From: Saccharopolyspora indica
Lineage (GTDB): Bacteria; Actinomycetota; Actinomycetes; Mycobacteriales; Pseudonocardiaceae
Length of the DNA stretch: 64,000 bases
Direction: 5' to 3'
NCBI RefSeq assembly: GCF_027853965.1
Contig: NZ_JAQGLB010000004.1
Span: forward strand, 1-64,000
A program made the translations under genes and the position numbers. Under the pieces are notes generated by a model. It had not been told where the DNA came from and did not search any database. It saw only the letters and a list, made by a program, of their open reading frames with translations. Below, in pieces: positions 8,434 to 16,407 of this stretch. Each line of letters opens with the position of its first letter. The stretch's first letter is position 1.

Positions 8434-9576
8434 TCACTGCGCAGCGGCCTCGCCGGGGAAGAAGGGCCGTTCGACGCGGATCTGGTCGGCAGCGGCCAGG
8501 ATCTCCGCGGCGTCGTCGACCGGCGGGTGGATCGCCTGGTTGATCCGCTGCTTGACCGCCTTGCCCTCCGCACCCGCGAGCAGCACCTCGCGCTCCCAGC
8601 CCTTGGTGAAGAGCCCACCGGCGCCGCCCAGGTCGAGGCAGGTGACGTACGGGCCGACGGCGAACTCCCGCAGCGGCGTGCCGAGCAGGTCGGCCGCCGC
8701 GTTGTACCCGGCGACCTTGCCCATCGGGGTGGCGTGCTGGCACGCCTGCATGACGGTGCGCTCCGCGTCGTAGGCCGCCGCGGCGGTGTCCCCGGCGGCG
8801 AACACCTCCGGCAGGGCGCGCAGGTGGTGGTCCACCGGAACCCGCCCCAGCGGGTCCAGCCGGTCGCTGATCTGCCGGGTCAGTCCGCTGGCCCGCATCC
8901 CCACCGTCCACACCACCGCATCCGCCGCGACCTTCGTGCCGTCGGACAGGGCGGCGTAGCCGTCGCCGACCTCGGTCAGGGTCGTTTCGAGGCGGCGTTC
9001 GACACCGAGCTCGTCCAGCGCCGATTCGATCTGCGGGCGCGGGCCCGGGCCGAGCTGGTGCCCGACCGCGGCGGCCTGGTCCACCAGCACCACCCGCCCG
9101 CGGGCGGCCAGTTCGGTGGCGATCTCCAGGCCGGTGAAACCGGCGCCGACGACCACCGCGGAGAAGTCCTCGCGGTCGCGCAGGTGGTCGGCCAGCGCCT
9201 GCGCGCCGTCCGCGGTGTCGATGTCGAAGAGCCGCTCCGCTCCGGGCAGGCGTCCGGGGCGGACGACCTCGCTGCCCGCCGCCAGCACCAGCCGGTCGTA
9301 GCCGATCACGCGGCCATCGGCGAGAACCGTGCGCCGCTCGGTGTCGATCGTGCTGACCGAGGCGCGCAGGTGCTCGACGCCGATCGGGTCGAGAATCCTG
9401 CTGAGCTCCACCTTGGCCAGGCCCGGCTCCGGCTCGTACAGCCGTGGCCGCAGCACCATGTGCTCGCTCGGGCTGATGAGGGTGATGCGCAGGTCGGCTT
9501 CCCCGCGTGCCAGGGCCGCTCCCGCCGCGCTCCACACCCCGGCGAAACCTCCGCCGATGATCACAACTCGCGCCAT
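8434..9576 (-). CDS. FAD-dependent NAD(P)H oxidoreductase (NDH-2-like)
   Basis: 380-aa pyridine-nucleotide-disulfide-type oxidoreductase. The FAD-binding GGGFAG is at residues 8-13, the second dinucleotide motif is VVGAGFTGLEIA, and the C-terminal FAD motif is FAAGDTA. It resembles type-II NADH dehydrogenase and AIF-like oxidoreductases but lacks a clear C-terminal membrane helix. The ribosome-binding site AGGAGAGG lies just upstream. It is 67 bp downstream of the ECF41 sigma gene in the same direction. ECF41 sigma factors are known to sit beside, and control, an oxidoreductase, epimerase or carboxymuconolactone decarboxylase gene, so this is the likely partner and target. Confidence 0.88.
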   Translation of the reverse strand: MARVVIIGGGFAGVWSAAGAALARGEADLRITLISPSEHMVLRPRLYEPEPGLAKVELSRILDPIGVEHLRASVSTIDTERRTVLADGRVIGYDRLVLAAGSEVVRPGRLPGAERLFDIDTADGAQALADHLRDREDFSAVVVGAGFTGLEIATELAARGRVVLVDQAAAVGHQLGPGPRPQIESALDELGVERRLETTLTEVGDGYAALSDGTKVAADAVVWTVGMRASGLTRQISDRLDPLGRVPVDHHLRALPEVFAAGDTAAAAYDAERTVMQACQHATPMGKVAGYNAAADLLGTPLREFAVGPYVTCLDLGGAGGLFTKGWEREVLLAGAEGKAVKQRINQAIHPPVDDAAEILAAADQIRVERPFFPGEAAAQ

Positions 9577-9643
9577 CGTGGCGTCCTCTCCTGAAGCTCG
9601 CCCCCGGGAATCGGGGGGTCGGCAGGGAGACAGGACAGCGGGC

Positions 9644-10507
9644 TCAGATGTGACCGATGCGGGCGAGCTTCTCCGGGTTGACCAGTCGCCGGAACGCCGT
9701 GATCCGCCCGTCGGCGACCTCCGCGGTGTCGAGCCAGCACAGGACTCCGGCCTTGTAGGTCGCCATCGCCGGGAGGCCGTTGACCTCGACGATGCGGAAG
9801 GCGTCGGGGCGCCGCAGCCGGACCACGCGGATCACCAGCTGGGCGATCGTCTCGACGCCGAACACCGGCTGGCGCGAGGCGGGCACCTGGCCGCCGCCGT
9901 CGGCGAGGTAGACGGCCTCGGGGTGCAGCAGCCGGACGAGTTCGGCCAGGTCACCGCGGTCGGCGGCGGCCTTGAACGCCTTGAGCGCGCGTTCGGTCTC
10001 GGCCTTGGAGGCCCGGGGCCGCCCGTCGGCCGCGGCCACCTTCGCCCGGGCGCGGGAGGCGAGCTTGCGGCTGGCGGCGGGTGTCGCGCCGAGCACCTCG
10101 GCGACCTGGTCGAACGGGAAGTCGAAGACGTCGTGCAGGACCAGCGCGACGCGCTCGGAAGGGCTGAGCCGTTCCATGACCACCAGCATCGCGGTGCCCA
10201 CCGACTCGTCCACCAGGACTTCTTCGGCGGCGTCCGGCCCGGTCAGCAGCGGTTCGGGAAGCCAGGTGCCGACGTAGGCCTCGCGCCGGACGCGCGCGGA
10301 CTTCAGCACGTTGTAGGACGTCCGGGCGGCCACCGTGACCAGCCAGGCCCGGAGGTCCCGCACCTCGGACAGGTCCGCGGCGGTTGCCCGCAACCAGACG
10401 TCCTGGGTCACGTCCTCGGCCTCGGCGACGGTGCCGAGGATCCGGTAGGCCGCGCCGAACACGGCCGGGCGGTGGACCTCCCAGTCGGCAGGCACCGGGT
10501 TTCCCAT
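9644..10507 (-). CDS. sigJ: ECF41-type RNA polymerase sigma factor (SigJ-like)
   Basis: 287 aa, with sigma2 and sigma4 regions and a C-terminal SnoaL-like domain. The ECF41 hallmarks are all present: WLPEPL in the inter-domain linker, DGGG in the SnoaL domain (ADGGGQV), and NPEKL near the C-terminus. In this group the fused SnoaL domain replaces an anti-sigma factor and controls activity. ATG 10507 has GAGGAG upstream (GAGGAGATCGAG before the ATG), so the in-frame extension is unlikely. I looked for an ECF41-type promoter (TGTCACA plus CGTC) upstream of this gene and its oxidoreductase partner and did not find a good match. Confidence 0.9.
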   Translation of the reverse strand: MGNPVPADWEVHRPAVFGAAYRILGTVAEAEDVTQDVWLRATAADLSEVRDLRAWLVTVAARTSYNVLKSARVRREAYVGTWLPEPLLTGPDAAEEVLVDESVGTAMLVVMERLSPSERVALVLHDVFDFPFDQVAEVLGATPAASRKLASRARAKVAAADGRPRASKAETERALKAFKAAADRGDLAELVRLLHPEAVYLADGGGQVPASRQPVFGVETIAQLVIRVVRLRRPDAFRIVEVNGLPAMATYKAGVLCWLDTAEVADGRITAFRRLVNPEKLARIGHI

Positions 10508-10563
10508 CTCGATCTCCTCACGCCACCGGAACGATAGCGCGAGGCGAACAGGCGTGCGAACGA

Positions 10564-10596
10564 CGACGGGCACCTGCCGATCGCAGGTGCCCGTCG
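10564..10596 (-). terminator. Terminator of the Opu osmoprotectant operon
   Basis: Perfect 14-bp stem CGACGGGCACCTGC / GCAGGTGCCCGTCG with a 5-nt loop. It lies 12 bp past the stop codon of the substrate-binding-protein gene. Confidence 0.85.
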
Positions 10597-10607
10597 AGTT
10601 CCGCCGG

Positions 10608-11606
10608 TCAGCGGCCGGGGATCGTCACGAAGCCCTTCTCCGCCATCCAGTCGCGGGCCACGTCGGCCGGGTCGCGGCCGTCGACGTCGACCTGGGCGTT
10701 GAGCCGGACCAGTTCCTCGTTGGTCAGCACCGCCGACACCGGCTCGAAGATCGCGGTGATCTGCGGGTAGCGCTCGAGCAGCTCGTCGCGGGTGGTGACG
10801 CCGATGTTGTAGCGCGGGAAGAACAGCTTGTCGTCCTCCAGCACCTTCAGGTCCAGCGCCTTGATCCGCCCGTCGGTGGTGAACACCTCGCCGAAGGTGC
10901 AGGTGCCGTTCGCCGTCGCCTGGTAGATGCTGCCCTCGGTCAGCGTCTTCACCTTCGACTTGTCCGCGGTGAAGCCGTACTCCTGCTCCACCCCGGGCAT
11001 GCCGTCGTTGCGGTTGGCGAACTCGGTGTCCACGCAGAACGTGGCGTCCTCCGGGTGCTCGGCGACGACCCGCGAGATGTCCGACAGCTTCTCCACGCCC
11101 AGCCGCCGCGCCGCGTCCTGGTTGACCGCGAACGCGTAGGTGTTGTCCACGTTGTAGTCGATCGCGGTCCAGGCGACGCCGTTGCGCTCCAGGTCCTGCT
11201 TCGCGACCGCCTCGTACTGGGCGCGGGCGTCCGGGATCGGGTCGTTGTTGCCGTTGTAGCTGATCCAGGACGTGCCGGTGTAGTCCCACAGGATGTCGAT
11301 CTGCCCGCTCTGCAGCGCGTTGCGGGCCGTGGACGAGCCCACGATGCTGCTCAGGTCCCGCACCTCGGCGCCACCGGCGGACAGCGCGAACTGCGCGATG
11401 TAGCCGAGCACGACCTGCTCGGTGAAGTTCTTCGACCCCACCGTGATCGTGACGCCCTCCAGCTCCGGCACCGGCCGGATCGAGCCGGGCTCCACCGCCA
11501 GCGGCACCGAGCTGCCGGAGCTCAGCCCGCAGCCGGACAGCAGCACCCCGGTCATCGCCAGCGAGGCCAGTTTCAGCGCGCCGCGGCGCGACGTTCGCAG
11601 CTTCAT
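10608..11606 (-). CDS. Osmoprotectant ABC transporter substrate-binding lipoprotein
   Basis: 332 aa, OpuBC/OsmF/ProX-type binding protein for glycine betaine, choline or related osmolytes, tethered outside the membrane. A signal peptide with a basic RTSRRGAL start and a lipobox ending LSGC (Cys near residue 26) marks it as a lipoprotein. The mature protein has VTITVGSKNFTEQVVLGYI, the signature opening of this family, and the ILWDYTGTSW region that contributes to the aromatic cage. ATG 11606 overlaps the permease stop as ATGA, so translation is coupled. It is the last gene of a four-gene operon. Confidence 0.92.
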   Translation of the reverse strand: MKLRTSRRGALKLASLAMTGVLLSGCGLSSGSSVPLAVEPGSIRPVPELEGVTITVGSKNFTEQVVLGYIAQFALSAGGAEVRDLSSIVGSSTARNALQSGQIDILWDYTGTSWISYNGNNDPIPDARAQYEAVAKQDLERNGVAWTAIDYNVDNTYAFAVNQDAARRLGVEKLSDISRVVAEHPEDATFCVDTEFANRNDGMPGVEQEYGFTADKSKVKTLTEGSIYQATANGTCTFGEVFTTDGRIKALDLKVLEDDKLFFPRYNIGVTTRDELLERYPQITAIFEPVSAVLTNEELVRLNAQVDVDGRDPADVARDWMAEKGFVTIPGR

Positions 11607-12370
11607 CGCAACCCCTTCGGCGACAGGTAGGTCTCGGCCAGCGCGCCCAGCCAGTCGACCAGCAGCGCCAGCGCCATGGCCAGCACCGAGCCGACGATCA
11701 TGACCGTCCAGTCGTTGAGCTTGTAGCCGGTGTCGATCATCTCGCCGAGGCCGCCCGCCCCGACGAACAGCGCCAGCGTCGCGGTGCCCACGGCCAGCAC
11801 CAGCGCGGTCCGCAGCCCGGCCAGGATGAACGGCACCGCCAGCGGCAGCTCGATGCGCAGCAGCACGCCGGCCCCGGACATGCCGATGCCGCGACCGGCG
11901 TCGATCAGCGACCGGTCCACCTGCTGCAGGCCGACGATGGTGTTGCGCAGCACCGGCAGCAGCGCGTAGAAGGCGATCGGCAGCACCGCGATCCAGAACC
12001 CGGTGGAGCCGCCGGTGAACAGGAAGAACAGCACCAGCAGACCGACCGCGGGCGCGGCCTGGCCGATGTTGGCGATGCCGATCACCAGCGGTGCGGCCCG
12101 GCGCGCCCACGGGCGGCTGAGCAGCACGCCCAGCGGCACCGCCACCACGATCACGATCAGCGCCACCGCGAAGCTCATCAGGAAGTGCGCCCAGGTCAGG
12201 CCGAGGATGTAAGGCGCGTTGATGCTGCGCGCGGTCACCTCGTCGTTGTCCTGGCCGAACGCCCAGACCAGCACCGCGGTGACCAGCACCACCACCGCGA
12301 TCGGCTGCGCCAGCAGGCGCAACCGCTCCGCGGTGCGGGATCCGGAGTCCGAAGCGAACTGGCTGCTCAT
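11603..12370 (-). CDS. Osmoprotectant ABC transporter permease (OpuBD-like)
   Basis: 255-aa inner-membrane permease with the BPD_transp_1 fold and about six membrane segments. The coupling-loop motif is visible in LIDAGRGIGMSGAGVLLRIELP (EAA-like loop). ATG 12370 overlaps the ATPase stop codon as TGATG, which marks the start. It probably pairs with the second permease (13541-14188) as a heterodimer under one ATPase. It has a longer N-terminus than the other permease, with an extra hydrophobic segment around residues 23-40. Confidence 0.9.
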   Translation of the reverse strand: MSSQFASDSGSRTAERLRLLAQPIAVVVLVTAVLVWAFGQDNDEVTARSINAPYILGLTWAHFLMSFAVALIVIVVAVPLGVLLSRPWARRAAPLVIGIANIGQAAPAVGLLVLFFLFTGGSTGFWIAVLPIAFYALLPVLRNTIVGLQQVDRSLIDAGRGIGMSGAGVLLRIELPLAVPFILAGLRTALVLAVGTATLALFVGAGGLGEMIDTGYKLNDWTVMIVGSVLAMALALLVDWLGALAETYLSPKGLR

Positions 12371-13548
12371 CACTCGTCCTCGGCCGGATCGTCGGCGTGC
12401 TCTTCGCGCAGCGCCTTGATGGTGTTCATCACCGTGTCGATGTCGACCACGCCGACGTACTCGCCGCGCGAACCGGTGACCACCGCGACGCCGTCGTCGT
12501 CGGTGAGGATCGCCTCCAGCGCGTCCTGCAGCGTGGAGGCGAGCGAGACGCTGTCCTCCACCGGCCGGCCCGCGCGGTCCAGCGACGACACCGCACCGGC
12601 TTCGCGGGCCGAGGCCCAGCGCAGCGGGCGGTTGCGCTTGTCCAGCACCAGGCCGATCGCACCGCGGCGGGTGCCCAGCTTCGCCTTGAGCGCCGACGGC
12701 GCCTCGTCCACCGTCGCGGTCGGCACCTGGCCGACCTCGATCTCGCGGACCCGCCGCAGGGTGAGCTGCTTGAGCGCGGCCCCGGCGCCGACGAACCCGG
12801 CGACGGTGTCGTCGGCCGGGTTGGCCAGGATCGCGTCCGGCGTGTCGTACTGCAGGATCTTGGAGCGCTCGCCGAGCACCGCGATCCGGTCGCCGAGCTT
12901 GACCGCCTCGTCGAAGTCGTGCGTGACGAACACGATCGTCTTGCCCAGGTCTGCCTGCAGGCGCATCAACTCGTCCTGCAGCACACCTCGGGTGATCGGG
13001 TCCACCGCGCCGAAGGGCTCGTCCATCAGCAGCACCGGCGGGTTGGCCGCCAGCGCCCGCGCCACGCCGACGCGCTGCTGCTGACCGCCGGAGAGCTGCC
13101 GCGGGAAGCGGTCGCGGTACTCCGCCGGGTCCAGGTTGACGAGGTCGAGCATCTCGTCGATCCGCTCGCCGATCCGCTTCTTGTCCCAGCCGACCAGGCC
13201 GGGCACCATGCCGACGTTCTCGCCGACGGTCATGTGCGGGAACAGACCGGCCTGCTGGATCGAGTAGCCGATCTCGCGACGCAGCTTGTCCGGGTCGAGG
13301 CCCAGCACGTCCTGCCCGCCGATGGTGATCTTGCCGGAGCTCGGTTCGATCAACCGGTTGATCATCCGCATGGTGGTGGTCTTGCCGCTGCCGGACGGGC
13401 CGACCAGCACCACGGTCTCCCCGGCGGGGATGGTCATGGTCACCGACTCGACGGCGGGCAGCTTCTGACCGGGGTAGCGCTTGGAGACCTCCTCCAGGCA
13501 GATCTCCACGCCGTGCCCGGTGGTCTGGTTCATCTTGTCGTCAGCCAC
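12370..13548 (-). CDS. Osmoprotectant ABC transporter ATP-binding protein with CBS domains
   Basis: 392 aa. The ABC ATPase domain has Walker A GPSGSGKTT, signature LSGGQQQR, Walker B LLMDEP and the H-loop THD. It is followed from about residue 270 by a CBS pair (GAIGLVLDKRNRPL and GVAVVTGSRGEYVGVVDIDT). In OpuA- and OpuC-type transporters CBS domains sense ionic strength or c-di-AMP and gate uptake, so the same is plausible here. The GTG at 13548 overlaps the upstream permease gene by 8 nt; ATG 13533 is an alternative. Confidence 0.92.
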   Translation of the reverse strand: MADDKMNQTTGHGVEICLEEVSKRYPGQKLPAVESVTMTIPAGETVVLVGPSGSGKTTTMRMINRLIEPSSGKITIGGQDVLGLDPDKLRREIGYSIQQAGLFPHMTVGENVGMVPGLVGWDKKRIGERIDEMLDLVNLDPAEYRDRFPRQLSGGQQQRVGVARALAANPPVLLMDEPFGAVDPITRGVLQDELMRLQADLGKTIVFVTHDFDEAVKLGDRIAVLGERSKILQYDTPDAILANPADDTVAGFVGAGAALKQLTLRRVREIEVGQVPTATVDEAPSALKAKLGTRRGAIGLVLDKRNRPLRWASAREAGAVSSLDRAGRPVEDSVSLASTLQDALEAILTDDDGVAVVTGSRGEYVGVVDIDTVMNTIKALREEHADDPAEDE

Positions 13549-14188
13549 GAATACCTCTCGAAGTCGTCAACCGCCCGATCAGCACGAAGACGGCGTCCAG
13601 CAGCAGCGCCAGGACGATCACGCCGACGGTGCCCGCGATGGCCATGTTCAGCGCGTTCGCGCCGCCGAGCTGGCCGAGGCCGCTGAAGATCAGGTTGCCC
13701 AGGCCGGGGCCCTTGGCGTAGGCGGCGATGGCCGCGATGCCCATCAGCATCTGGGTGCTCACCCGCATGCCCGCGAGGATCGCGGGCCAGGCCAGCCGCA
13801 GTTCGATGCGGGTCAGCACCCCGAACCGGCCCATGCCGATGCCGCGCGCCGCGTCCAGGATCGGCTGATCGACCGTGGACAGGCCGACGATGGTGTTGCG
13901 CACGATCGGCAGCAGCGCGTACAGCACGAGCGTGAGCACCGACGGCGCCACGCCCAGCCCCAGCACGGGGATGAGCAGGCCGAACAGCGCGAACGACGGA
14001 ATGGTCAGGACAGCGCTGGAGAGCGCGGTGGCGATCGCCGCCCCGGCGGGGCTGCGGTAGACCGCAACCCCGACCAGGACGCCGACGATCGTCGCCAGCA
14101 CGATGCACTGCAGCACCATGCTGGCGTGCTGGTAGGAGTCCACCAGCAGCGATTGCCACCTGGATGCGACGTAGTCCAGGAAGTTCAC
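13541..14188 (-). CDS. Osmoprotectant ABC transporter permease (OpuBB-like)
   Basis: 215-aa inner-membrane permease, first main gene of the Opu operon. It has about five to six membrane helices and the EAA-like loop LDAARGIGMGRFGVLTRIEL. It starts with GTG 14188, with GGGAAAGAG about 6 nt upstream. This GTG overlaps the TGA of a 25-codon upstream reading frame (14185-14262) as GTGA, so ribosomes finishing the leader peptide could re-initiate here. The operon order is permease, ATPase, permease, binding protein. Confidence 0.9.
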   Translation of the reverse strand: MNFLDYVASRWQSLLVDSYQHASMVLQCIVLATIVGVLVGVAVYRSPAGAAIATALSSAVLTIPSFALFGLLIPVLGLGVAPSVLTLVLYALLPIVRNTIVGLSTVDQPILDAARGIGMGRFGVLTRIELRLAWPAILAGMRVSTQMLMGIAAIAAYAKGPGLGNLIFSGLGQLGGANALNMAIAGTVGVIVLALLLDAVFVLIGRLTTSRGIRG

Positions 14189-14262
14189 TCGTTACTCTTT
14201 CCCGCCCGCCGCGGGCTCGTCTCGACCGGGTCGTCCGGTCGTCCTACTACTGCTGTCGACAC
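14185..14262 (-). CDS. Candidate 25-aa leader peptide overlapping the Opu permease start
   Basis: A frame starts with GTG 14262 inside the leader element shared with the BCCT transporter and runs 25 codons (begins MSTAVVGRPDD). Its TGA overlaps the permease GTG by the 4-nt GTGA. The GTG and the next two codons (GTG TCG ACA) match exactly the real start of the BCCT gene in the homologous element. The upstream SD is AGGAGG, placed across a hairpin. No family is recognised. It may act only to couple translation, or it may be a remnant of a duplicated BCCT start. Confidence 0.5.
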   Translation of the reverse strand: MSTAVVGRPDDPVETSPRRAGKSNE

Positions 14263-14299
14263 GGATTTCGGCGCCGAGCGAGCGGCGCCCCCTCCTCTC
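14251..14299 (-). promoter_or_regulatory. Structured leader shared by the Opu operon and BCCT gene (Opu copy)
   Basis: Read on the minus strand: GAGAGGAGGGGGCG, then stem GGCGCCG / CGGCGCC with loop CTCGCT, then AAATCC and GTGTCGACA. The same layout occurs at 16203-16252. One stem pair is C-G here and T-A there, a compensatory change. Removing the 20-nt hairpin leaves 8 nt between the SD (GGAGG) and the GTG. Inference: the fold sets SD-to-start spacing. Confidence 0.65.
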
Positions 14300-14417
14300 G
14301 GAAGTCGGTCGCACCCGGCCGGCTCCGGGGTCACCGGGGAACCCGGAGCCGATCACACGCGACCCGTGCACTTTCGACACCCGCGAAATGCGACAAAAGC
14401 CGCAGGGGTGAAAAAGC

Positions 14418-14451
14418 TGCGCGCCCGGCCGCCGCAGCAGCCGGGCGCGCA
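14418..14451 (-). terminator. Terminator after the BCCT transporter gene
   Basis: Stem TGCGCGCCCGG / CCGGGCGCGCA (11 bp) with a 12-nt loop, about 23 bp past the BCCT stop codon. Confidence 0.8.
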
Positions 14452-14473
14452 ACGCTTCGGCCAGGAGGACTCG

Positions 14474-16213
14474 CTACTTCTTCTCCCCGGCCTGGGTCTC
14501 AGCGGTCTCCGCGTCCTCGTCGACAGGCGTGGTGACCAGCTGGAACTCGCCTTCGTGCTCCTCGGTACCAGCGATCACGGCCTGCTCCAGAACCTCCGCG
14601 CCCTTGGCGTCGCGGAGGGTCATCGGGTCGCTGCGCAGGTCCTTGAGCAGGGCCACGCACATCAGCACCATGACGATCGCGAACGGCAGCGCACCGATGA
14701 AGGTCAGGTTCTGGATGCCGTCCAGCGCCTTCTCGGCGTCACCACCGGCGGAGCCGATGACCAGCATGATCGCGGCGACCGCACCGGTGGCGGCACCCCA
14801 GAAGATGACCACCCAGCGGCTCGGCTCGATGGAACCGCGCTGCGACAGGGTGCCCATCACCACGGACGCGGCGTCGGCACCGGAGACGAAGAAGATCGCC
14901 ACCAGGACCATCACCAGCACCGAGGTGATCAGCGTCAGCGGCAAGTGGTCCAGCACCGCGAAGGTCTGCGCCTCGGCGCTGCCGTCGCCGTACACGCCGT
15001 TGCCCGCCTTCTGGCTGTCGATCGCGGCACCGCCGAAGATCGCGAACCAGACCAGGCTGACCACGCTGGGCACGAGCAGCACGCCGCCGACGAACTGGCG
15101 GATGGTGCGACCGCGGCTGATCCGCGCGATGAACATGCCGACGAACGGCGTCCACGAGATCCACCAGGCCCAGTAGAAGACGGTCCAGCCCGCCAGCCAC
15201 TCCTGCATCTCCGCGCCACCGGTGGCACCGGCCCGCGAGGCCATCTCGCCGAACTCGCTCATGTAGGAGCCGAGCGCAGTGGGCAGCAGGTCCAGGATGA
15301 ACACCGTCGGGCCGACCACGAACACGAACAGCGCCAGCAGCGCGGCAAGCACCATGTTGATGTTCGACAGCCACTGGATGCCCTTGGCCACGCCGGACAC
15401 CGCGGAGGCGATGAAGCACACCGTCAGCACGACGATGATCAGCACCAGGATCGTGGACGAGGCGCCCTCGATCCAGCCCGCGGCCTTCATGCCCGCGCTG
15501 ATCTGCAGGGTTCCGATGCCCAGCGAGGCGGCGGAACCGAACAGGGTGGCGAACAGCGCGAGGATGTCGATCAGCTTGCCGATCGGGCCCTCGGCGTTGC
15601 GCTTGCCGATCAGCGGGCGGAACACGCCGCTGATCAGCTGGCTGCGGCCGCGGCGGAAGCTGCTGTAGGCGATCGCCAGGCCCGCCACCGCGTAGATCGC
15701 CCACGGGTGCAGCGTCCAGTGGAACAGCGAAGTCGCCATCGAGGTCTCGATGGCCGCCTCGCTCTCCCCCGGGACGGTGCCCGGCGGCGGCGAGACGAAG
15801 TGCCCCAGCGGCTCGCTAACGCCGAAGAACATCAGACCGATGCCCATACCGGCGCTGAACATCATGGCGATCCAGGACACCGTCCTGAATTCCGGCTTCT
15901 CGCCGTCCTGGCCGAGCGGGATCCGGCCGTACTTGCTGAAGGCCAGAAAAAGGGCAAAGATGACGAAACCGGTCGCTGCGAGCACGAAGCCCCAGCCGGT
16001 GTTCAAGATCAGCCAGTCGAGCGCGGCCTTCGACGCGACGCTCAGCGAGTCGGTGCCAACCGACCCCCAGACCACCACCGCGAACATGATCGCCGCGGCG
16101 ACGCCGAACACGATCCAGTCGGTTCGCGGTTTGCCCAGGAATTCGGTGTTCGCAGACAGTTCAGTTGTATGGCTCCCCTTGGCGGAGTCACCACTTCGTT
16201 CTGTTGTCGACAC
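14474..16213 (-). CDS. BCCT family betaine/carnitine/choline transporter
   Basis: 579 aa, a sodium- or proton-coupled importer of betaine-type osmolytes with 12 predicted membrane helices. Family signatures are seen: the glycine-rich GMGIGLMFFGVSEPL of the sodium/substrate region and the tryptophan-rich WTVFYWAWWISWTPFVGMF of the aromatic box. The C-terminal tail is long and acidic (EDAETAETQAGEKK), where related carriers such as BetP sense osmotic stress. The start is GTG 16213, the only GTG that places the SD (AGGAGG) within reach once the leader hairpin folds. It lies upstream of the Opu operon and is separated from it by a terminator, so the two systems are separate transcripts. Confidence 0.93.
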   Translation of the reverse strand: MSTTERSGDSAKGSHTTELSANTEFLGKPRTDWIVFGVAAAIMFAVVVWGSVGTDSLSVASKAALDWLILNTGWGFVLAATGFVIFALFLAFSKYGRIPLGQDGEKPEFRTVSWIAMMFSAGMGIGLMFFGVSEPLGHFVSPPPGTVPGESEAAIETSMATSLFHWTLHPWAIYAVAGLAIAYSSFRRGRSQLISGVFRPLIGKRNAEGPIGKLIDILALFATLFGSAASLGIGTLQISAGMKAAGWIEGASSTILVLIIVVLTVCFIASAVSGVAKGIQWLSNINMVLAALLALFVFVVGPTVFILDLLPTALGSYMSEFGEMASRAGATGGAEMQEWLAGWTVFYWAWWISWTPFVGMFIARISRGRTIRQFVGGVLLVPSVVSLVWFAIFGGAAIDSQKAGNGVYGDGSAEAQTFAVLDHLPLTLITSVLVMVLVAIFFVSGADAASVVMGTLSQRGSIEPSRWVVIFWGAATGAVAAIMLVIGSAGGDAEKALDGIQNLTFIGALPFAIVMVLMCVALLKDLRSDPMTLRDAKGAEVLEQAVIAGTEEHEGEFQLVTTPVDEDAETAETQAGEKK

Positions 16214-16252
16214 AGGTTCCGGCGTCGATTTGCGGCGACGCCCCCTCCTCTC
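16203..16252 (-). promoter_or_regulatory. Structured leader shared by the Opu operon and BCCT gene (BCCT copy)
   Basis: Minus strand: GAGAGGAGGGGGCG, stem GGCGTCG / CGACGCC with loop CCGCAAAT, then GGAACCT and the BCCT start GTGTCGACA. The SD is 30 nt from the GTG in linear sequence, too far for normal initiation. It is exactly 8 nt away when the 22-nt hairpin is folded out. Confidence 0.7.
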
Positions 16253-16407
16253 CGTCGTCAGTCACGACGATCCGATTCAGCACCTCACGCATTGGGCGCA
16301 GCTGCACTCGGACCGCCTGCAACCCGTTAAACCGTGACCCAATCGGGTGAACAAGGCAAGCTCGCCCGCGGTCAGCGTGGCCGAACCGACACCTAGACTG
16401 GGCTCTC

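Larger units (their letters stand above)
14189..14473 (-). other. Opu operon 5' region
   Basis: From right to left on the minus strand it holds the BCCT terminator, a long imperfect hairpin (GGCTCCGGG...CCCCGGAGCC, around 14318-14350), then the shared leader element and the leader peptide. The Opu promoter must lie here but I cannot assign its boxes with confidence. Confidence 0.5.

Noticed and set aside
5990-9535. 1181-codon minus-strand frame
   Set aside because: Shadow of the nuclease, DUF6474 and oxidoreductase genes in another frame; Arg/Gly/Ala-rich composition.
14251-16253. c-di-AMP (ydaO) riboswitch in the osmoprotectant transporter leaders
   Set aside because: The conserved part is only about 50 nt and lacks the multi-stem ydaO architecture as far as I can see.
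13481-16330. 949-codon plus-strand frame
   Set aside because: Antisense shadow of the Opu permease and BCCT genes, extremely His/Gln/Arg/Asp-rich with no domain.
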